A stretch of 64,000 bases of DNA, taken from the NCBI RefSeq assembly GCF_003349955.1, contig NZ_QLKQ01000014.1:36162-100161 (forward strand), in the 5' to 3' direction. How positions within the stretch are numbered: the stretch's first letter is position 1; every line of letters starts with the position of its first letter. This document shows positions 36,632-45,827 of this stretch, piece after piece. The notes under the pieces are model-generated. The model worked only from the letters and a program-made list of their open reading frames with translations. It ran no database searches and was not told the DNA's origin. The translations under genes were made by a program, and so were the position numbers. The stretch comes from Azospirillum brasilense (lineage in GTDB: Bacteria; Pseudomonadota; Alphaproteobacteria; Azospirillales; Azospirillaceae).

Positions 36632-37393
36632 TCACCCTTTACGGGGCGCCTGCCGCAGCAGGACGTCCGTCAATCCCACCGGCAGAGCCGCCAGCAGCCA
36701 TACCGTGGCGGCCATCGGCCAGGGAAAGGCGATGCGCGACTTGTTGCGGGCCAGTCCGCTCTTGATGACCTGGGCGGCGCGGTCCGTCTCCATCAGGAAG
36801 GGCATGGGGAAGCGGTTCACCGCAGTCATCCGGCTTTTCACGAAGCCCGGACAGATCACCGTCACGCCGATCCCCTGCCCCGCCAGATCGCCGCGCAGCG
36901 ACTCGCCATAGACCCGCACCGCCGCCTTGCTGGCGCAGTAGGCGGGCGCGCCGGGCATGCCGCGGAAGCCGGCCAGCGAGGCCATCAGGGCGATCTGCCC
37001 GCGCCGCCGCGCCTGCATGCCGGGCAGCAGCGGGTGGACGCTGTTCAGCACGCCGTCCACATTGACCTGGAAAATGCGCCGCGCCTGCTCCGCGCTCTCC
37101 ACCCCGCCTCCGGTGCCGGCGGAGATTCCGGCGTTGGCGATGACCAGATCGACCGGCGCGCGGGCGTCCAGCGCGCTCAGCCACCCCGCCATCGCCGCGC
37201 GGTCGGCCGCGTCGACGAGCGCCGTTTCCACGGCCGCCCCGGCGGCGCGGCAGCGCTCCGCCACCGCCTCCAGCCTTGCGGAGTCGCGCCCGCTCAGGGC
37301 CAGCGCGACTCCGGGGGCGGCGTAGGCCAGGGCCAGTTCCTCCCCGATGCCGCTGGACGCCCCGGTGATGACGATCGAGCGCGGATCGCGCAT
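36632..37393 (-). CDS. Short-chain dehydrogenase/reductase
   Basis: A 253-residue SDR with a canonical TGASSGIGE cofactor loop (residues 10-18), NAG in VIANAGISAG, catalytic Ser in LMASLAGFRG and YxxxK in PAYCASKAAVRVYG. The C-terminus ends with a hydrophobic segment (WPMAATVWLLAALPVGLTDVL), suggesting membrane association, as in some lipid-modifying SDRs. It is convergent with the methyltransferase gene and divergent from yicC. Substrate unknown. Confidence 0.88.
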   Translation of the reverse strand: MRDPRSIVITGASSGIGEELALAYAAPGVALALSGRDSARLEAVAERCRAAGAAVETALVDAADRAAMAGWLSALDARAPVDLVIANAGISAGTGGGVESAEQARRIFQVNVDGVLNSVHPLLPGMQARRRGQIALMASLAGFRGMPGAPAYCASKAAVRVYGESLRGDLAGQGIGVTVICPGFVKSRMTAVNRFPMPFLMETDRAAQVIKSGLARNKSRIAFPWPMAATVWLLAALPVGLTDVLLRQAPRKG

Positions 37394-37499
37394 GCCCCTG
37401 TCCCCCCTTCCTTGTCCTATGTCCCTGACGCTTGTTGCCTTGGCCGCCCGACGCTATAACGTGAGCCTCCCAATCCCACAAAGACTCGTCGAGGCCGCT

Positions 37500-38396
37500 T
37501 TGCCCGCCCAACGCTCCGCCGTATCCAGCATGACCGGTTTCGCACGTGTGGACGGGCATGCCGACGGCTACAGTTGGACCTTCGAGGTGAAGAGCGTCAA
37601 CGGGCGCAACCTCGACATCCGCTGCCGCCAGCCCGCCGGCTTCGACACGCTGGAGGCCGCCGCCCGCGCCGAGATCCCCAAGCGGCTGGCCCGCGGCAGC
37701 GTCAACCTGAACCTGACCGTCACCCGCAGCCAGTCGGTGTCGCAACTCCGCATCAACCGCGCGCTCCTGGCCCAGGTGCTGGAGCTGGCGCGCGAGATCG
37801 AGGGCGCCGGGGCCGCCCCGCCGCGGCTCGATTCGCTGCTGTCCGTCCGTGGCATCATCGAGCCGGTGGAGGAGGACGAGGGCGACGCGCGCGACCGGGT
37901 GGAGGCCGCGCTGAAGGCCGACCTCGGCCGGCTGATCGGCGAGCTGGTCACCGCCCGCCTGTCGGAGGGGGCACGTTTGGTCACCGTCCTGAACGGCCAT
38001 CTCGACGAGATCGAACGGCTGATCACCGCCGCCGCCGCCTGCGCCAGCACCCAGCCCGAGGCTTTGCGCGAACGGCTGCGCAGCCAGGTCGCCGCCCTGC
38101 TCGACGCTGCCCCGGCCCTGCCGGAGGAACGGCTCGCCCAGGAGGCCGCCATCCTGATCGCCAAGGCCGACGTGCGCGAGGAGATGGACCGCCTGCGCGC
38201 CCACATCCAGGCCGCCCGCGACATGCTGGCGGAAGGGGGCGCCATCGGCCGCCGCTTCGACTTCCTGTGCCAGGAATTCAACCGCGAAGCCAACACCCTG
38301 TGCTCCAAGTCCGCCGACGTGGAGCTGACCCGCATCGGCCTGTCGCTGAAAGCCTCCATCGAGCAGCTTCGCGAGCAGGTCCAGAACATCGAGTGA
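37500..38396 (+). CDS. yicC: YicC-family endoribonuclease
   Basis: A 298-residue protein of the YicC/YloC family, now known as RNases. The conserved SSMTGFARVDG N-terminus, EVKSVNGRNLDIRCRQP, and the acidic C-terminal region GRRFDFLCQEFNREANTLCSKS-type motif followed by LKASIEQLREQVQNIE are all visible. Since family members start a few residues before SMTGF, I prefer TTG at 37500 (GAGG site at 37491) to ATG 37530, which would begin inside the motif. gmk follows with a 1-base TGATG overlap, so the pair is translationally coupled, as in many bacteria. Confidence 0.87.
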   Translation: MPAQRSAVSSMTGFARVDGHADGYSWTFEVKSVNGRNLDIRCRQPAGFDTLEAAARAEIPKRLARGSVNLNLTVTRSQSVSQLRINRALLAQVLELAREIEGAGAAPPRLDSLLSVRGIIEPVEEDEGDARDRVEAALKADLGRLIGELVTARLSEGARLVTVLNGHLDEIERLITAAAACASTQPEALRERLRSQVAALLDAAPALPEERLAQEAAILIAKADVREEMDRLRAHIQAARDMLAEGGAIGRRFDFLCQEFNREANTLCSKSADVELTRIGLSLKASIEQLREQVQNIE

Positions 38397-39043
38397 TGCT
38401 GAAGACGATGAACGCGAAAATCTCCCGACGCGGCCTGATGCTCGTGCTGTCCTCCCCGTCCGGGGCGGGAAAGACCACCATTTCGCGGCGCCTTCTGGAC
38501 CGCGACCCCGGCATCACCATGTCGGTGTCCGTCACCACCCGGCCGATGCGCCCCGGCGAGCAGCCGGGCGTCGACTACTACTTCGTCGACATGCCGGAGT
38601 TCGACCGCATGGCGGAGCAGGGCGAGCTTCTGGAGCACGCCCGCGTGTTCGGCAATTGCTACGGCACGCCGCGCAGCACGGTGGAACAGGCTCTTGGCGC
38701 CGGGCGCGACGTGCTGTTCGATATCGACTGGCAGGGCACGCAGCAGCTGGCGGCGAACGCCCGCAACGATCTGGTCAGCGTCTTCGTTCTGCCGCCCTCG
38801 GGCACCGAGCTGGAGCGCCGCCTGCACACCCGCGCCCAGGATTCGGCGGAGGTGATCGCCCAGCGCATGGCCAAGGCGTCGGACGAGATCAGCCACTGGG
38901 CCGAATACGATTACGTGATCGTCAACAACGACGTGGACGAGAGCGTGCAGGCGGTCCAGGCCATCCTGCGCGCCGAGCGGCTGCGCCGGACGCGGCAGGT
39001 CGGGTTGCCGGCCTTCGTGCAGAGCGTGCAGGCGGCGCTGTAA
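38396..39043 (+). CDS. gmk: Guanylate kinase
   Basis: A 215-residue enzyme phosphorylating GMP to GDP. P-loop LSSPSGAGKTTISRRLL (about residues 18-34), GMP-binding TTRPMRPGEQPGVDYYFVD and VLFDIDWQGTQQL are hallmarks. ATG 38396 overlaps the yicC stop; an internal ATG at 38408 is also possible. It is essential and forms an operon with yicC. Confidence 0.96.
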   Translation: MLKTMNAKISRRGLMLVLSSPSGAGKTTISRRLLDRDPGITMSVSVTTRPMRPGEQPGVDYYFVDMPEFDRMAEQGELLEHARVFGNCYGTPRSTVEQALGAGRDVLFDIDWQGTQQLAANARNDLVSVFVLPPSGTELERRLHTRAQDSAEVIAQRMAKASDEISHWAEYDYVIVNNDVDESVQAVQAILRAERLRRTRQVGLPAFVQSVQAAL

Positions 39044-39055
39044 GGCGCCGGCGCA

Positions 39056-39168
39056 TTGCCCCCACCCTTCCCACGCTCCGCGTGGGCCCATTCCCTCCCC
39101 CGCTTCGCAAGGGAGGGAGTTCAATCCCCTCCCCTGCGATAGCGGGGGAGGGTCAGGGAGGGGGCAAG
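39056..39168. repeat. Intergenic palindromic repeat (REP-like)
   Basis: The gmk/rsmA gap is filled by G/C-rich inverted repeats: TTGCCCCC near 39056 matches GGGGGCAA near 39156, and inner segments such as CTCCCCCGCTTCGCAAGGGAG form hairpins. Similar CCCTCCCC/GGGGAGGG modules occur at 51296-51447, 59727-59760 and 11950-11990. It may double as a convergent terminator. Confidence 0.7.
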
Positions 39169-39171
39169 GAC

Positions 39172-40038
39172 CTACCTCCCCCGATACGCCCGCGCCAGCG
39201 CCGCGAACCCCGCCACGTCCACCTCCTCCGCGCGCGCGGTCGGCTCGATGCCGGCGGCGGCCAGCAGCGCTTCCGCGTTTCCCAGGCTCTTCAGGCTTTG
39301 GCGCAGCATCTTGCGGCGCTGGCCGAAGGCGGCGGCGGTCACCTGCTCCAGCGCCTTCCACTCCGCCGGCTCCGGGTTGGCGCGCGGGGTCAGATGGACG
39401 ATGGTGGACTCCACCTTGGGCGGCGGGGTGAAGGCCTTGGCCGGCAGGTTGAACAGCACCCGCGCGTCCGACCGCCACTGCGTGATGACCGACAGGCGGC
39501 CGTAGGCCTTGCTGCCCGGCTTGGCGACCAGACGGTCGGCGACCTCCTTCTGGAACATCAGCGTCAGGCTGACGAACTCCTCGATCCGCCCCAGCCAGCC
39601 GATCAGCAGCGGAGTCGCCACGTTGTAGGGCAGGTTCGCCACGATGGCCCGCGGGGCCGGGGCGATCTGGATGGGATCGACCTCCAGCGCGTCGCCCTCG
39701 ACGATGGACAGCCGCCCGTCGGCTGCCTGCACCACGTCCTGCAACGCCTCGATGAAGCGGTGGTCGCGCTCGATGGCGATCACCTGCTTCGCCTTGGTCG
39801 CCAGAAGGGCGCGGGTCAGACCGCCCGGACCGGGGCCGATCTCCACGACCGTCACGCCGGTCATGTCGCCCGCCGAGCGTGCGATGCGCCCCGTCAGGTT
39901 GAGGTCGAGCAGGAAGTTCTGCCCCAGCGCCTTGCGGGCGTCCAGCCCGAAGCGGGCGATCACCTCGCGCAGCGGCGGCAGGGCCTGCGGGTCGAAGGCG
40001 GTGGGCATGGGGGCGGAGTCGGGCGTGGCGTCGGTCAT
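39172..40038 (-). CDS. rsmA: 16S rRNA (adenine1518/1519-N6) dimethyltransferase
   Basis: A 288-residue SAM enzyme that dimethylates two adjacent adenines in the 3' hairpin of 16S rRNA. Motifs: [20 protein letters not shown] loop [16 protein letters not shown], catalytic [14 protein letters not shown] and [15 protein letters not shown]-terminal helical domain is intact. ATG 40038 begins a slightly long N-terminus ([20 protein letters not shown]). In related genomes rsmA often follows pdxA; here pdxA lies about 5.8 kb away. Confidence 0.95.
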   Translation of the reverse strand: MTDATPDSAPMPTAFDPQALPPLREVIARFGLDARKALGQNFLLDLNLTGRIARSAGDMTGVTVVEIGPGPGGLTRALLATKAKQVIAIERDHRFIEALQDVVQAADGRLSIVEGDALEVDPIQIAPAPRAIVANLPYNVATPLLIGWLGRIEEFVSLTLMFQKEVADRLVAKPGSKAYGRLSVITQWRSDARVLFNLPAKAFTPPPKVESTIVHLTPRANPEPAEWKALEQVTAAAFGQRRKMLRQSLKSLGNAEALLAAAGIEPTARAEEVDVAGFAALARAYRGR

Positions 40039-40090
40039 GGCGGCACTTATAGGACGGCGCGGGCCCGCCGTCATCTGCCGCGCGTCACCG

Positions 40091-40642
40091 TCACCCTTCG
40101 CTTTTGAGCGCGATGTTCTCCGGCGTGGCGTCGAGACGGCCCGTGCAGGTGATGCGCCGCCCGTCGTCGAAGGCCTGGGACGGCTTCGGCCCGATGGTCA
40201 CCTGCAACACCACCTTGTCGGCCAGCTGGTCGCCCAGGTCCTGGGGCCGGTCGCCGCCCTGCGAGTCATGGCTGAACACGCTCTCCAGATACCAGGCCGC
40301 CCCACCCGCCCCCTGAGGCCCGCCGCGGACCAGCGCGCCGGCCAGCCGGGTGTAGACGTCCTTGCAGACCTCCTCGGTCCGGTTGCGCGGCAGATCGACG
40401 AAGTTGGCGTAGGCGACGATCCGCCGGTCCTGGAAGCGGTAGAAGACGCCGCTGCGCGACACCTCCGTCCGCAGATCGCGGGACAGCCCGTCCACCGTGT
40501 CGTGCAGGTCGCCGCGCAGCCGGGTCATGCCCCAGTCGAGCAGGGTCACCGGCTCCCGCGCCAGCCACTCCAGCGCGTCGCGGGCCTGGACCGGTCCCGA
40601 GACCACGGACAGCAACAGGACGAGCGCGGCGAAACACCTCAT
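40091..40642 (-). CDS. Hypothetical exported protein with two cysteines
   Basis: A 183-residue protein with a signal peptide ([19 protein letters not shown], cut near ARDAL). The mature part has two Cys (EEVCKDVY and RITCTGRL) that could form a disulphide in the periplasm. I do not recognise the family; the pattern resembles small alphaproteobacterial periplasmic proteins of unknown role. GGAGG precedes ATG 40642, preferred over 40663. It lies 52 bases from rsmA on the same strand. Confidence 0.7.
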   Translation of the reverse strand: MRCFAALVLLLSVVSGPVQARDALEWLAREPVTLLDWGMTRLRGDLHDTVDGLSRDLRTEVSRSGVFYRFQDRRIVAYANFVDLPRNRTEEVCKDVYTRLAGALVRGGPQGAGGAAWYLESVFSHDSQGGDRPQDLGDQLADKVVLQVTIGPKPSQAFDDGRRITCTGRLDATPENIALKSEG

Positions 40643-40761
40643 GGCGTCGGGCCTCCGGAGCATCGTTGCGGCGCAGCCGCACCCGCGATGCTAAGCCAGG
40701 AGCGCGGCCATCGCCAGCCGGAATCCGGGCCGCCTGCCACGCCCAAGCCGGGGTACCCCCG

Positions 40762-41607
40762 TCAGTCCTCCAGCAGGAAGTCGCGCACCGCGGCGATCTG
40801 GTCCCCGGTCATCAGCGCCGGGGCGTGGCCGGTGTGGGCGAACTCCACCAGACGGGCCTTGGGGCCGCGGCGGGTCATCTCCGCCGCGGTCTCCGCCGGA
40901 AGGATGTCCGAGGTGGCGCCGCGCAGCACCAGCACCGGGCAGCGGATGGCGTCCCAGACGGCCCACAGGTCCACGTCCGCCATCGGCTGCGCCTTGAAGG
41001 CCTCGGCGATGGCCGGGTCGTAGGCGAGGCCGTAGCAGCCGTCCGGGCGCAGGCGGGCGCTGTGCTCGGCCATATGCCGCCACGCCTCGTCGGGCAGCCG
41101 CCCGAAGCCCATCAGGGTGAAGCGCAGGTAGGACTCCACCGCCGCCAGATCCTCGAACACCGGGTCCTTGCCGACGTAATCGGCGATGCGCTGCAAACCC
41201 GCCTTCGGGATGAAGGGCCCGACGTCGTTGACGACCAGACGGCGGATCGGGCTGTCGGGCTGGGCGGCCAGCAGCATGCCGATCAGCCCGCCCATCGATG
41301 TGCCGACCCAGTCCACCGACTCCACCCCCAGCCGGGCGATCAGCGCCGCCATGTCGGCGCAGTATTGCGGGTAGCCGTAAAGCGTCGGGTTGGCCAGCCG
41401 GCCGCTCTTGCCGCGCCCCACCACATCGGGGCAGGCGACGCGGCAGCGGTCGGCCAGATCGAGGGCCAGCGCGTCGAAATCGCGCCCGTTGCGGGTCAGG
41501 CCATGCACGCAGACCACGGTGCGGGCGGCGTCCTCGCGCCCCCACTGGGTGTAGGCGACGCGGTGGAACCCCGCCGCGCTGAGGCCGAGAAAGCTGCGTT
41601 CGGACAT
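40762..41607 (-). CDS. Alpha/beta hydrolase
   Basis: A 281-residue alpha/beta-hydrolase with oxyanion motif VCVHGLTRNGRDFD, nucleophile elbow WVGTSMGGLIGML (Ser about residue 109), acidic residue in RGATSDILP and His in FAHTGHAPALM near the C-terminus. It has no signal peptide. Substrate cannot be assigned; esterase or lactonase-like members share this pattern. ATG 41607 is chosen over GTG 41613. It is downstream of the transglycosylase on the same strand, 34 bases away. Confidence 0.87.
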   Translation of the reverse strand: MSERSFLGLSAAGFHRVAYTQWGREDAARTVVCVHGLTRNGRDFDALALDLADRCRVACPDVVGRGKSGRLANPTLYGYPQYCADMAALIARLGVESVDWVGTSMGGLIGMLLAAQPDSPIRRLVVNDVGPFIPKAGLQRIADYVGKDPVFEDLAAVESYLRFTLMGFGRLPDEAWRHMAEHSARLRPDGCYGLAYDPAIAEAFKAQPMADVDLWAVWDAIRCPVLVLRGATSDILPAETAAEMTRRGPKARLVEFAHTGHAPALMTGDQIAAVRDFLLED

Positions 41608-41641
41608 CGGCACGGGTGGCCCCTCCCCTGTTGGTTCGTCT

Positions 41642-42451
41642 TCAGCCCTTGCCGGGCTTCGCCAGCTCCGCCGCCTGCCGGACGACCATGGGCGACGGGT
41701 CCGCCGCCGCGGCGTCGAAGGGATGGCGCGGCGCGTCGTACAGACGGCGGATGGAGCGCACGTAGTTCCGCGTCTCCTCGTAGGGCGGAACGCCCCGGTA
41801 GCGGTCCACCGCCCGCTCCCCCGCGTTGTAGCCGGCCAGGGCCAGCGTAACGTCCCCCTGGAAATAGGCCAAGAGCCAGCGCAGGTAGCGCACGCCGCCG
41901 CGGATGTTCTGGGCGGGATCGAAGACGTCGGACACGCCGAACCGCTCCGCCGTGTCGGGGATGAGCTGCATCAGCCCGGCCGCCTCCTTGGGCGACACCG
42001 CGTCGGAACGGAAGGCGCTCTCCACCCGGATCACCGCCATCACCAGCGCCGGGTCCAGCCCGTACTGCGGCGCGGTCTTGTGGACCAGCGCGATGATCTC
42101 CGGCGGCGGGGGCGACGCCTCGCGCAGGGGGGCGGCGCCTGGACGGCACCAGGGGCGGACATGGCCCATGCGGCCCGGCACATAGGCGACCAGCCGCCGC
42201 GCCTCCTTGTGGCCGCGCGACGCCGCGGCGCGCAGCCATGCCGTGCCGACCCGCTGGTCGCGCTTCACCCCGACGCCGAACAGGAAGCGCCGCGCCATGC
42301 GGTAGGACGCCTCCGGATCGCCCTTCTCCGCCGCCTCGCAGTCGGCCATGCGCGACTCGCGCGAGGAGACGGAGCCGGACTTGCCCGCGGCGAGGGCGGC
42401 GGGGGCCGCCAAGGCGACGAAAAGGGCGAAGGTCAGGGGGAGAAAACGCAC
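41642..42451 (-). CDS. Lytic transglycosylase with Sel1-like repeats
   Basis: A 269-residue exported muramidase. After a signal sequence (RFLPLTFALFVALAAPAALA) come Sel1-like repeats (about 30-90, ADCEAAEKGDPEASYRMARR and VGTAWLRAAASRGHKEARRL) and an SLT domain (about 120-230) with the catalytic Glu in VIRVESAFRSDAVSPKEAAG and the LMQLIPDTA motif. It cleaves peptidoglycan glycan strands in the periplasm. The start is uncertain: GTG 42451 gives the tidiest signal peptide, while an upstream ATG at 42484 is in frame. Confidence 0.85.
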   Translation of the reverse strand: MRFLPLTFALFVALAAPAALAAGKSGSVSSRESRMADCEAAEKGDPEASYRMARRFLFGVGVKRDQRVGTAWLRAAASRGHKEARRLVAYVPGRMGHVRPWCRPGAAPLREASPPPPEIIALVHKTAPQYGLDPALVMAVIRVESAFRSDAVSPKEAAGLMQLIPDTAERFGVSDVFDPAQNIRGGVRYLRWLLAYFQGDVTLALAGYNAGERAVDRYRGVPPYEETRNYVRSIRRLYDAPRHPFDAAAADPSPMVVRQAAELAKPGKG

Positions 42452-42527
42452 GGGTTGGCCTTGGAGCGGTCTGCAAAACCGCATTGATATGAGGCTGCCC
42501 GCAGGACACGGCAAGCGCAGGGCAGGG

Positions 42528-43133
42528 TTACCCTCTTTTCGACACAGCGCGCAGGCGGTCGCGCAGCGACCGCGCCCAGCCGCGGGTCACCGCCAGAGCC
42601 GGGCGGATCGCCGCGCGCACCCGCCCCACCACCCGCTTGGCGGCCCGCCAGGGCGGCAGGGCGGTCAGCCAGGCCAGCCAGCGCACCACCCGGACGTAAC
42701 ACCAGGCGAAGGCCGGGATGGTCAGCAGCTTGTCCTTGCCGATGTGGAACAGCCGCTCCACCAGAGTGACCTTGACCAGTTCCACGGCCCCCAGCAGCAG
42801 CGCGCCCTGGACGGCGTGCCCGGTCCCCATCAGGTACAGACCGACCGGCTTCAGCGGCTCCAGGACCACCAGCGGGATCACGAACAGCGCCAGCGTCGGA
42901 TAGGGGCCGAGCCGGCGGATGCGCGCGGCCAGCCGTTCGGCGAAGCGCTGCCGTCCGATCCAGGCGGCCAGCGGACGCAACGCCTCCAGCGCCACCGCGT
43001 CGATCAGGAAATAGACCAGCGCCGCGGCGGTCAGCAAAGGGCGCAGCACGACACGGCGCAGCAGCGCTCCCAGCCTCCGCCCCAAGCTCCGATCCAAAGT
43101 CCGAGGGGAGGAATTTCCGTTCGAGGTAGCCAT
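42528..43133 (-). CDS. Hypothetical inner-membrane protein
   Basis: A 201-residue, Arg- and Leu-rich protein with about four helices (for example LLTAAALVYFLIDAVALEAL and YPTLALFVIPLVVLEPLKPV), a basic N-terminus (PRTLDRSLGRRLGALLRRVV) and a basic C-terminal tail. The central VGLYLMGTGHAVQGALLLGAVELVKVTLVERLF is striking. I do not recognise the family. It stands alone, divergent from the MHYT kinase gene with a 108-base gap. Confidence 0.75.
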   Translation of the reverse strand: MATSNGNSSPRTLDRSLGRRLGALLRRVVLRPLLTAAALVYFLIDAVALEALRPLAAWIGRQRFAERLAARIRRLGPYPTLALFVIPLVVLEPLKPVGLYLMGTGHAVQGALLLGAVELVKVTLVERLFHIGKDKLLTIPAFAWCYVRVVRWLAWLTALPPWRAAKRVVGRVRAAIRPALAVTRGWARSLRDRLRAVSKRG

Positions 43134-43241
43134 TAGGTCTTTCGTCAGGCGTACAGGGGCGTTTCGCCGGCTTGGGTTCGCCGCGGATTTCCACTATCTA
43201 ACGTTTCTGCCATTGCGCGTCCGTTCCCTCGTCCACTCTCG

Positions 43242-45560
43242 GTGCGCCCCATCGTGCTCGGCCATTACGATCCTTACCTCGTTGCGCTGTCCGTTGTCGT
43301 GGCCTCTTTCGGCGGCTATGTGGCTCTGGACCTCGCCTCCCACGCGCGGGATGCCGGGCGGGGACGGAACGGCTGGCTGGGCGCCGCTGCGGTCGCGCTC
43401 GGGGCGGGGATCTGGTCGATGCACTTCATCGGCATGATGGCGATGCGCATGCCCGTTCCGGTGTCCTACGACATCCTGCTGACCGCGTTATCCTTCCTTC
43501 TGGCGGTCGGGGTGTCCGGGACCGGACTGTTCGCCGTCGCCCACGGCGGAGGCGGCCGGACCACCCTGGCGGCGGCGGGCCTGCTGACCGGGTTCGGGAT
43601 CGTCGCCATGCATTACGTCGGCATGGCCGGCATGCGGCTGCCGGTGCCGCTGGTCTACGACGCGCTTCTGGTCGCCGCCTCGGTGGTCATCGCCGTCGCC
43701 GCCTCCACCGCCGCGCTCTGGCTCGCCTTCCGCACGGCCAGCCCCCTGCAGCGCCTGTCCGGCGCGCTGGTGCTCGGCGCCGCGGTGGTCAGCATGCATT
43801 ACGTCGGCATGGCCGCCGCCAGCGCGGCCGAGAGCGCCATGGGCCACGCCATCGGTGTGGGCGCAGTTCCGGCCGGCGACGATCTCGGCTTCGTTTTGTC
43901 GACGCCCTCCCTGGCCGTCTGGACCGGCGTCGGAACGCTGCTGATCCTCTCGCTGGGCCTGCTCTCCGTCCTGCTCGACCGGCGCCGCTCGGCGGAGCGC
44001 GCGGCGGGGCAGGAAGCGCGCTACCGCGCCGTCGTCGACACCGCCGTGGACCCCATCGTGGTGATCGACGAGACCGGCACCATCCAGTCCTTCAACCGGG
44101 CGGCCGAGACGACCTTCGGCTACGCGGCGGAGGAGGCCGTCGGGGCGAACGTCCGCATCCTGATGGCGGAGCCGCACCACTCCGCCCATGACGGCTACAT
44201 GACCCATTTCCGCAAGACGGGGGAGCGGCGGATCATCGGCATCGGGCGCGAGGTCGAGGGCCGGCGCAAGGACGGCTCCCTCTTCCCGCTGGAGCTGTCG
44301 GTTGCCGAATGGCACGACGGGCGGCAGCGCCTGTTCACCGGCATCATGCGCGACATCACCGCCCGCAAGGCGGCGGAGGACGCCCTGCACCGCGCCAAGG
44401 CGGAGGCGGAGCGCGCCCGCGAGGAGGCCCTGGCCGCCCGCGACAACGCCGAGCGGGCGGACATGGCGAAGACCAAGTTCCTCGCCGCGGCCAGCCACGA
44501 CCTGCGCCAGCCCGTGCAGTCGCTGTTCTTCTTCGCCCACGCCCTGTCCGACCGGCTCGACGGCCATCCCGCCTCGCCCCTGCTGGCGAGCATGAGCGAG
44601 TCGCTGAACGGCCTGCGCACGCTGCTGGACAGCCTGCTGGACGTGTCGCGGCTGGACGCCGGGGTGGTCTCCCCCGCGGTGACGGAGTTCGCGCTGGGCC
44701 CGCTGCTGCAGCGCCTGGCCGACGAGTACCGGGGCCGCGCCGCCGAGGTGGGCATCGCCCTGCGCCTCGTCCCCACCGACGCCTGGACGCGCAGCGATCC
44801 GGCGCTGGTCGAGCGCATCCTGCGCAATCTCGTCGAGAACGCCATCCGCTACACGGAGACCGGACGGATCCTGATCGGCTGCCGCCGCACCGGCAAAGGC
44901 CTGCGGATCGAGGTTCTCGACACCGGCATCGGCATCCCCGAGGACAAGCGCGACGAGGTGTTCGTGGAATTCGCCCAGCTTGCCAACCCCGAGCGCGACC
45001 GGCGCAAGGGGTTGGGGCTGGGGCTCGCCATCGTGCGGCGGCTGGCCGGTCTGCTCGGGCACGAGGTCACCCTGCGCTCCGAACCGGGGCGGGGCAGCGC
45101 CTTCGGCCTGACCGTGCCGTCGGTCGCGCCGCGCCGGGTGATGAAGACCTGCCGCCCGGCCCCCCAGTCCGGCGCCCAGCCCCCCGCCAACGGCGGCAAG
45201 GGTCTGGTCGTGGTGGTCGAGGACGACGCCATCATCCTGCTCTCCATGCGGACCATGCTGGAGGAATGGGGCTACGAGGTGGTGGCCGCCGTGTCGGCCG
45301 ACGAGGCGGTGGGCACGCTGACCAGCCTCGGCCAGCGCCCCGACATGATCGTCGCCGATTACCGTCTGCGCGAGGGGCGGACCGGGCTTCAGGCCATCCG
45401 CGACATCTACGGCGTCTGCGGGGTGCGGGTGCCGGCGCTGGTGCTGACCGGCGACACCGACCCCGCGCGGATCGCCGAGGTTCAGCAGAGCGGCCACCGT
45501 CTGCTGCACAAGCCGGTGGCGCCCGAGGTGCTGCGCAATGCCCTGACCTCCGCGGCCTAG
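43242..45560 (+). CDS. MHYT-PAS hybrid histidine kinase with receiver
   Basis: A 772-residue membrane kinase. The first 240 residues form an MHYT domain with three M-H-x-x-G-M motifs (near 60, 122 and 184), proposed in the family to bind copper and sense O2, CO or NO. A PAS domain (about 260-385) keeps the His in SAHDGYMTHF matching the FixL haem-ligand His and the Arg in IIGIGREV matching FixL Arg220, though FixL Arg206 and His214 are His and Arg here. HisKA has SHDLRQPVQSL (His about 420), then a HATPase (LGLGLAIVRR) and a C-terminal receiver with Asp in MIVADYRLRE. The start is GTG. Confidence 0.9.
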   Translation: MRPIVLGHYDPYLVALSVVVASFGGYVALDLASHARDAGRGRNGWLGAAAVALGAGIWSMHFIGMMAMRMPVPVSYDILLTALSFLLAVGVSGTGLFAVAHGGGGRTTLAAAGLLTGFGIVAMHYVGMAGMRLPVPLVYDALLVAASVVIAVAASTAALWLAFRTASPLQRLSGALVLGAAVVSMHYVGMAAASAAESAMGHAIGVGAVPAGDDLGFVLSTPSLAVWTGVGTLLILSLGLLSVLLDRRRSAERAAGQEARYRAVVDTAVDPIVVIDETGTIQSFNRAAETTFGYAAEEAVGANVRILMAEPHHSAHDGYMTHFRKTGERRIIGIGREVEGRRKDGSLFPLELSVAEWHDGRQRLFTGIMRDITARKAAEDALHRAKAEAERAREEALAARDNAERADMAKTKFLAAASHDLRQPVQSLFFFAHALSDRLDGHPASPLLASMSESLNGLRTLLDSLLDVSRLDAGVVSPAVTEFALGPLLQRLADEYRGRAAEVGIALRLVPTDAWTRSDPALVERILRNLVENAIRYTETGRILIGCRRTGKGLRIEVLDTGIGIPEDKRDEVFVEFAQLANPERDRRKGLGLGLAIVRRLAGLLGHEVTLRSEPGRGSAFGLTVPSVAPRRVMKTCRPAPQSGAQPPANGGKGLVVVVEDDAIILLSMRTMLEEWGYEVVAAVSADEAVGTLTSLGQRPDMIVADYRLREGRTGLQAIRDIYGVCGVRVPALVLTGDTDPARIAEVQQSGHRLLHKPVAPEVLRNALTSAA

Positions 45561-45628
45561 GCACTACCCGCTCCCGGCCGAGTCCCGAGTGTGGTTGAAA
45601 GCGCGCCCCGCCCCGCTTATGGTCTTGG

Positions 45629-45647
45629 AAAAAGGCGCCTTTGCGCC
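45629..45647 (-). terminator. Weak candidate terminator beyond pdxA
   Basis: On the minus strand GGCGC-N4-GCGCC is followed by TTTTT (45633-45629). It lies about 180 bases past the pdxA stop, on the other side of the 40-residue ORF. The short stem makes it tentative. Confidence 0.35.
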
Positions 45648-45685
45648 GAAACCACAACCAAAATCAGGTTCCAGGAGCGCTCCCC

Positions 45686-45808
45686 ATGAAAGCCATGCTG
45701 CTCGGCTTCGCCGCCGCCATCGTCATCGCCGTCGGCGCGTCGGTCGCGCTGACCTCCATCGACCACAGCTCGGCCAGCCGCTTCTCCAGCAGCTCGGTCC
45801 GCCTCTGA
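45686..45808 (+). CDS. Small membrane peptide (40 aa)
   Basis: A 40-residue ORF, MKAMLLGFAAAIVIAVGASV then ALTSIDHSSASRFSSSSVRL. It has one hydrophobic helix or signal anchor (about 4-24) followed by a Ser-rich polar tail. CCAGGAG is well placed before the ATG. It is convergent with pdxA with 19 bases between. I cannot assign a function; the good ribosome site and codon pattern favour a real gene. Confidence 0.6.
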   Translation: MKAMLLGFAAAIVIAVGASVALTSIDHSSASRFSSSSVRL

Positions 45809-45827
45809 CGCTGACGCACGGCGAAGG

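Noticed and set aside
43488..45509. 673-codon minus-strand frame antisense to the MHYT kinase
   Set aside because: Low-complexity Arg/Gly/Glu content; the plus strand encodes an intact kinase.
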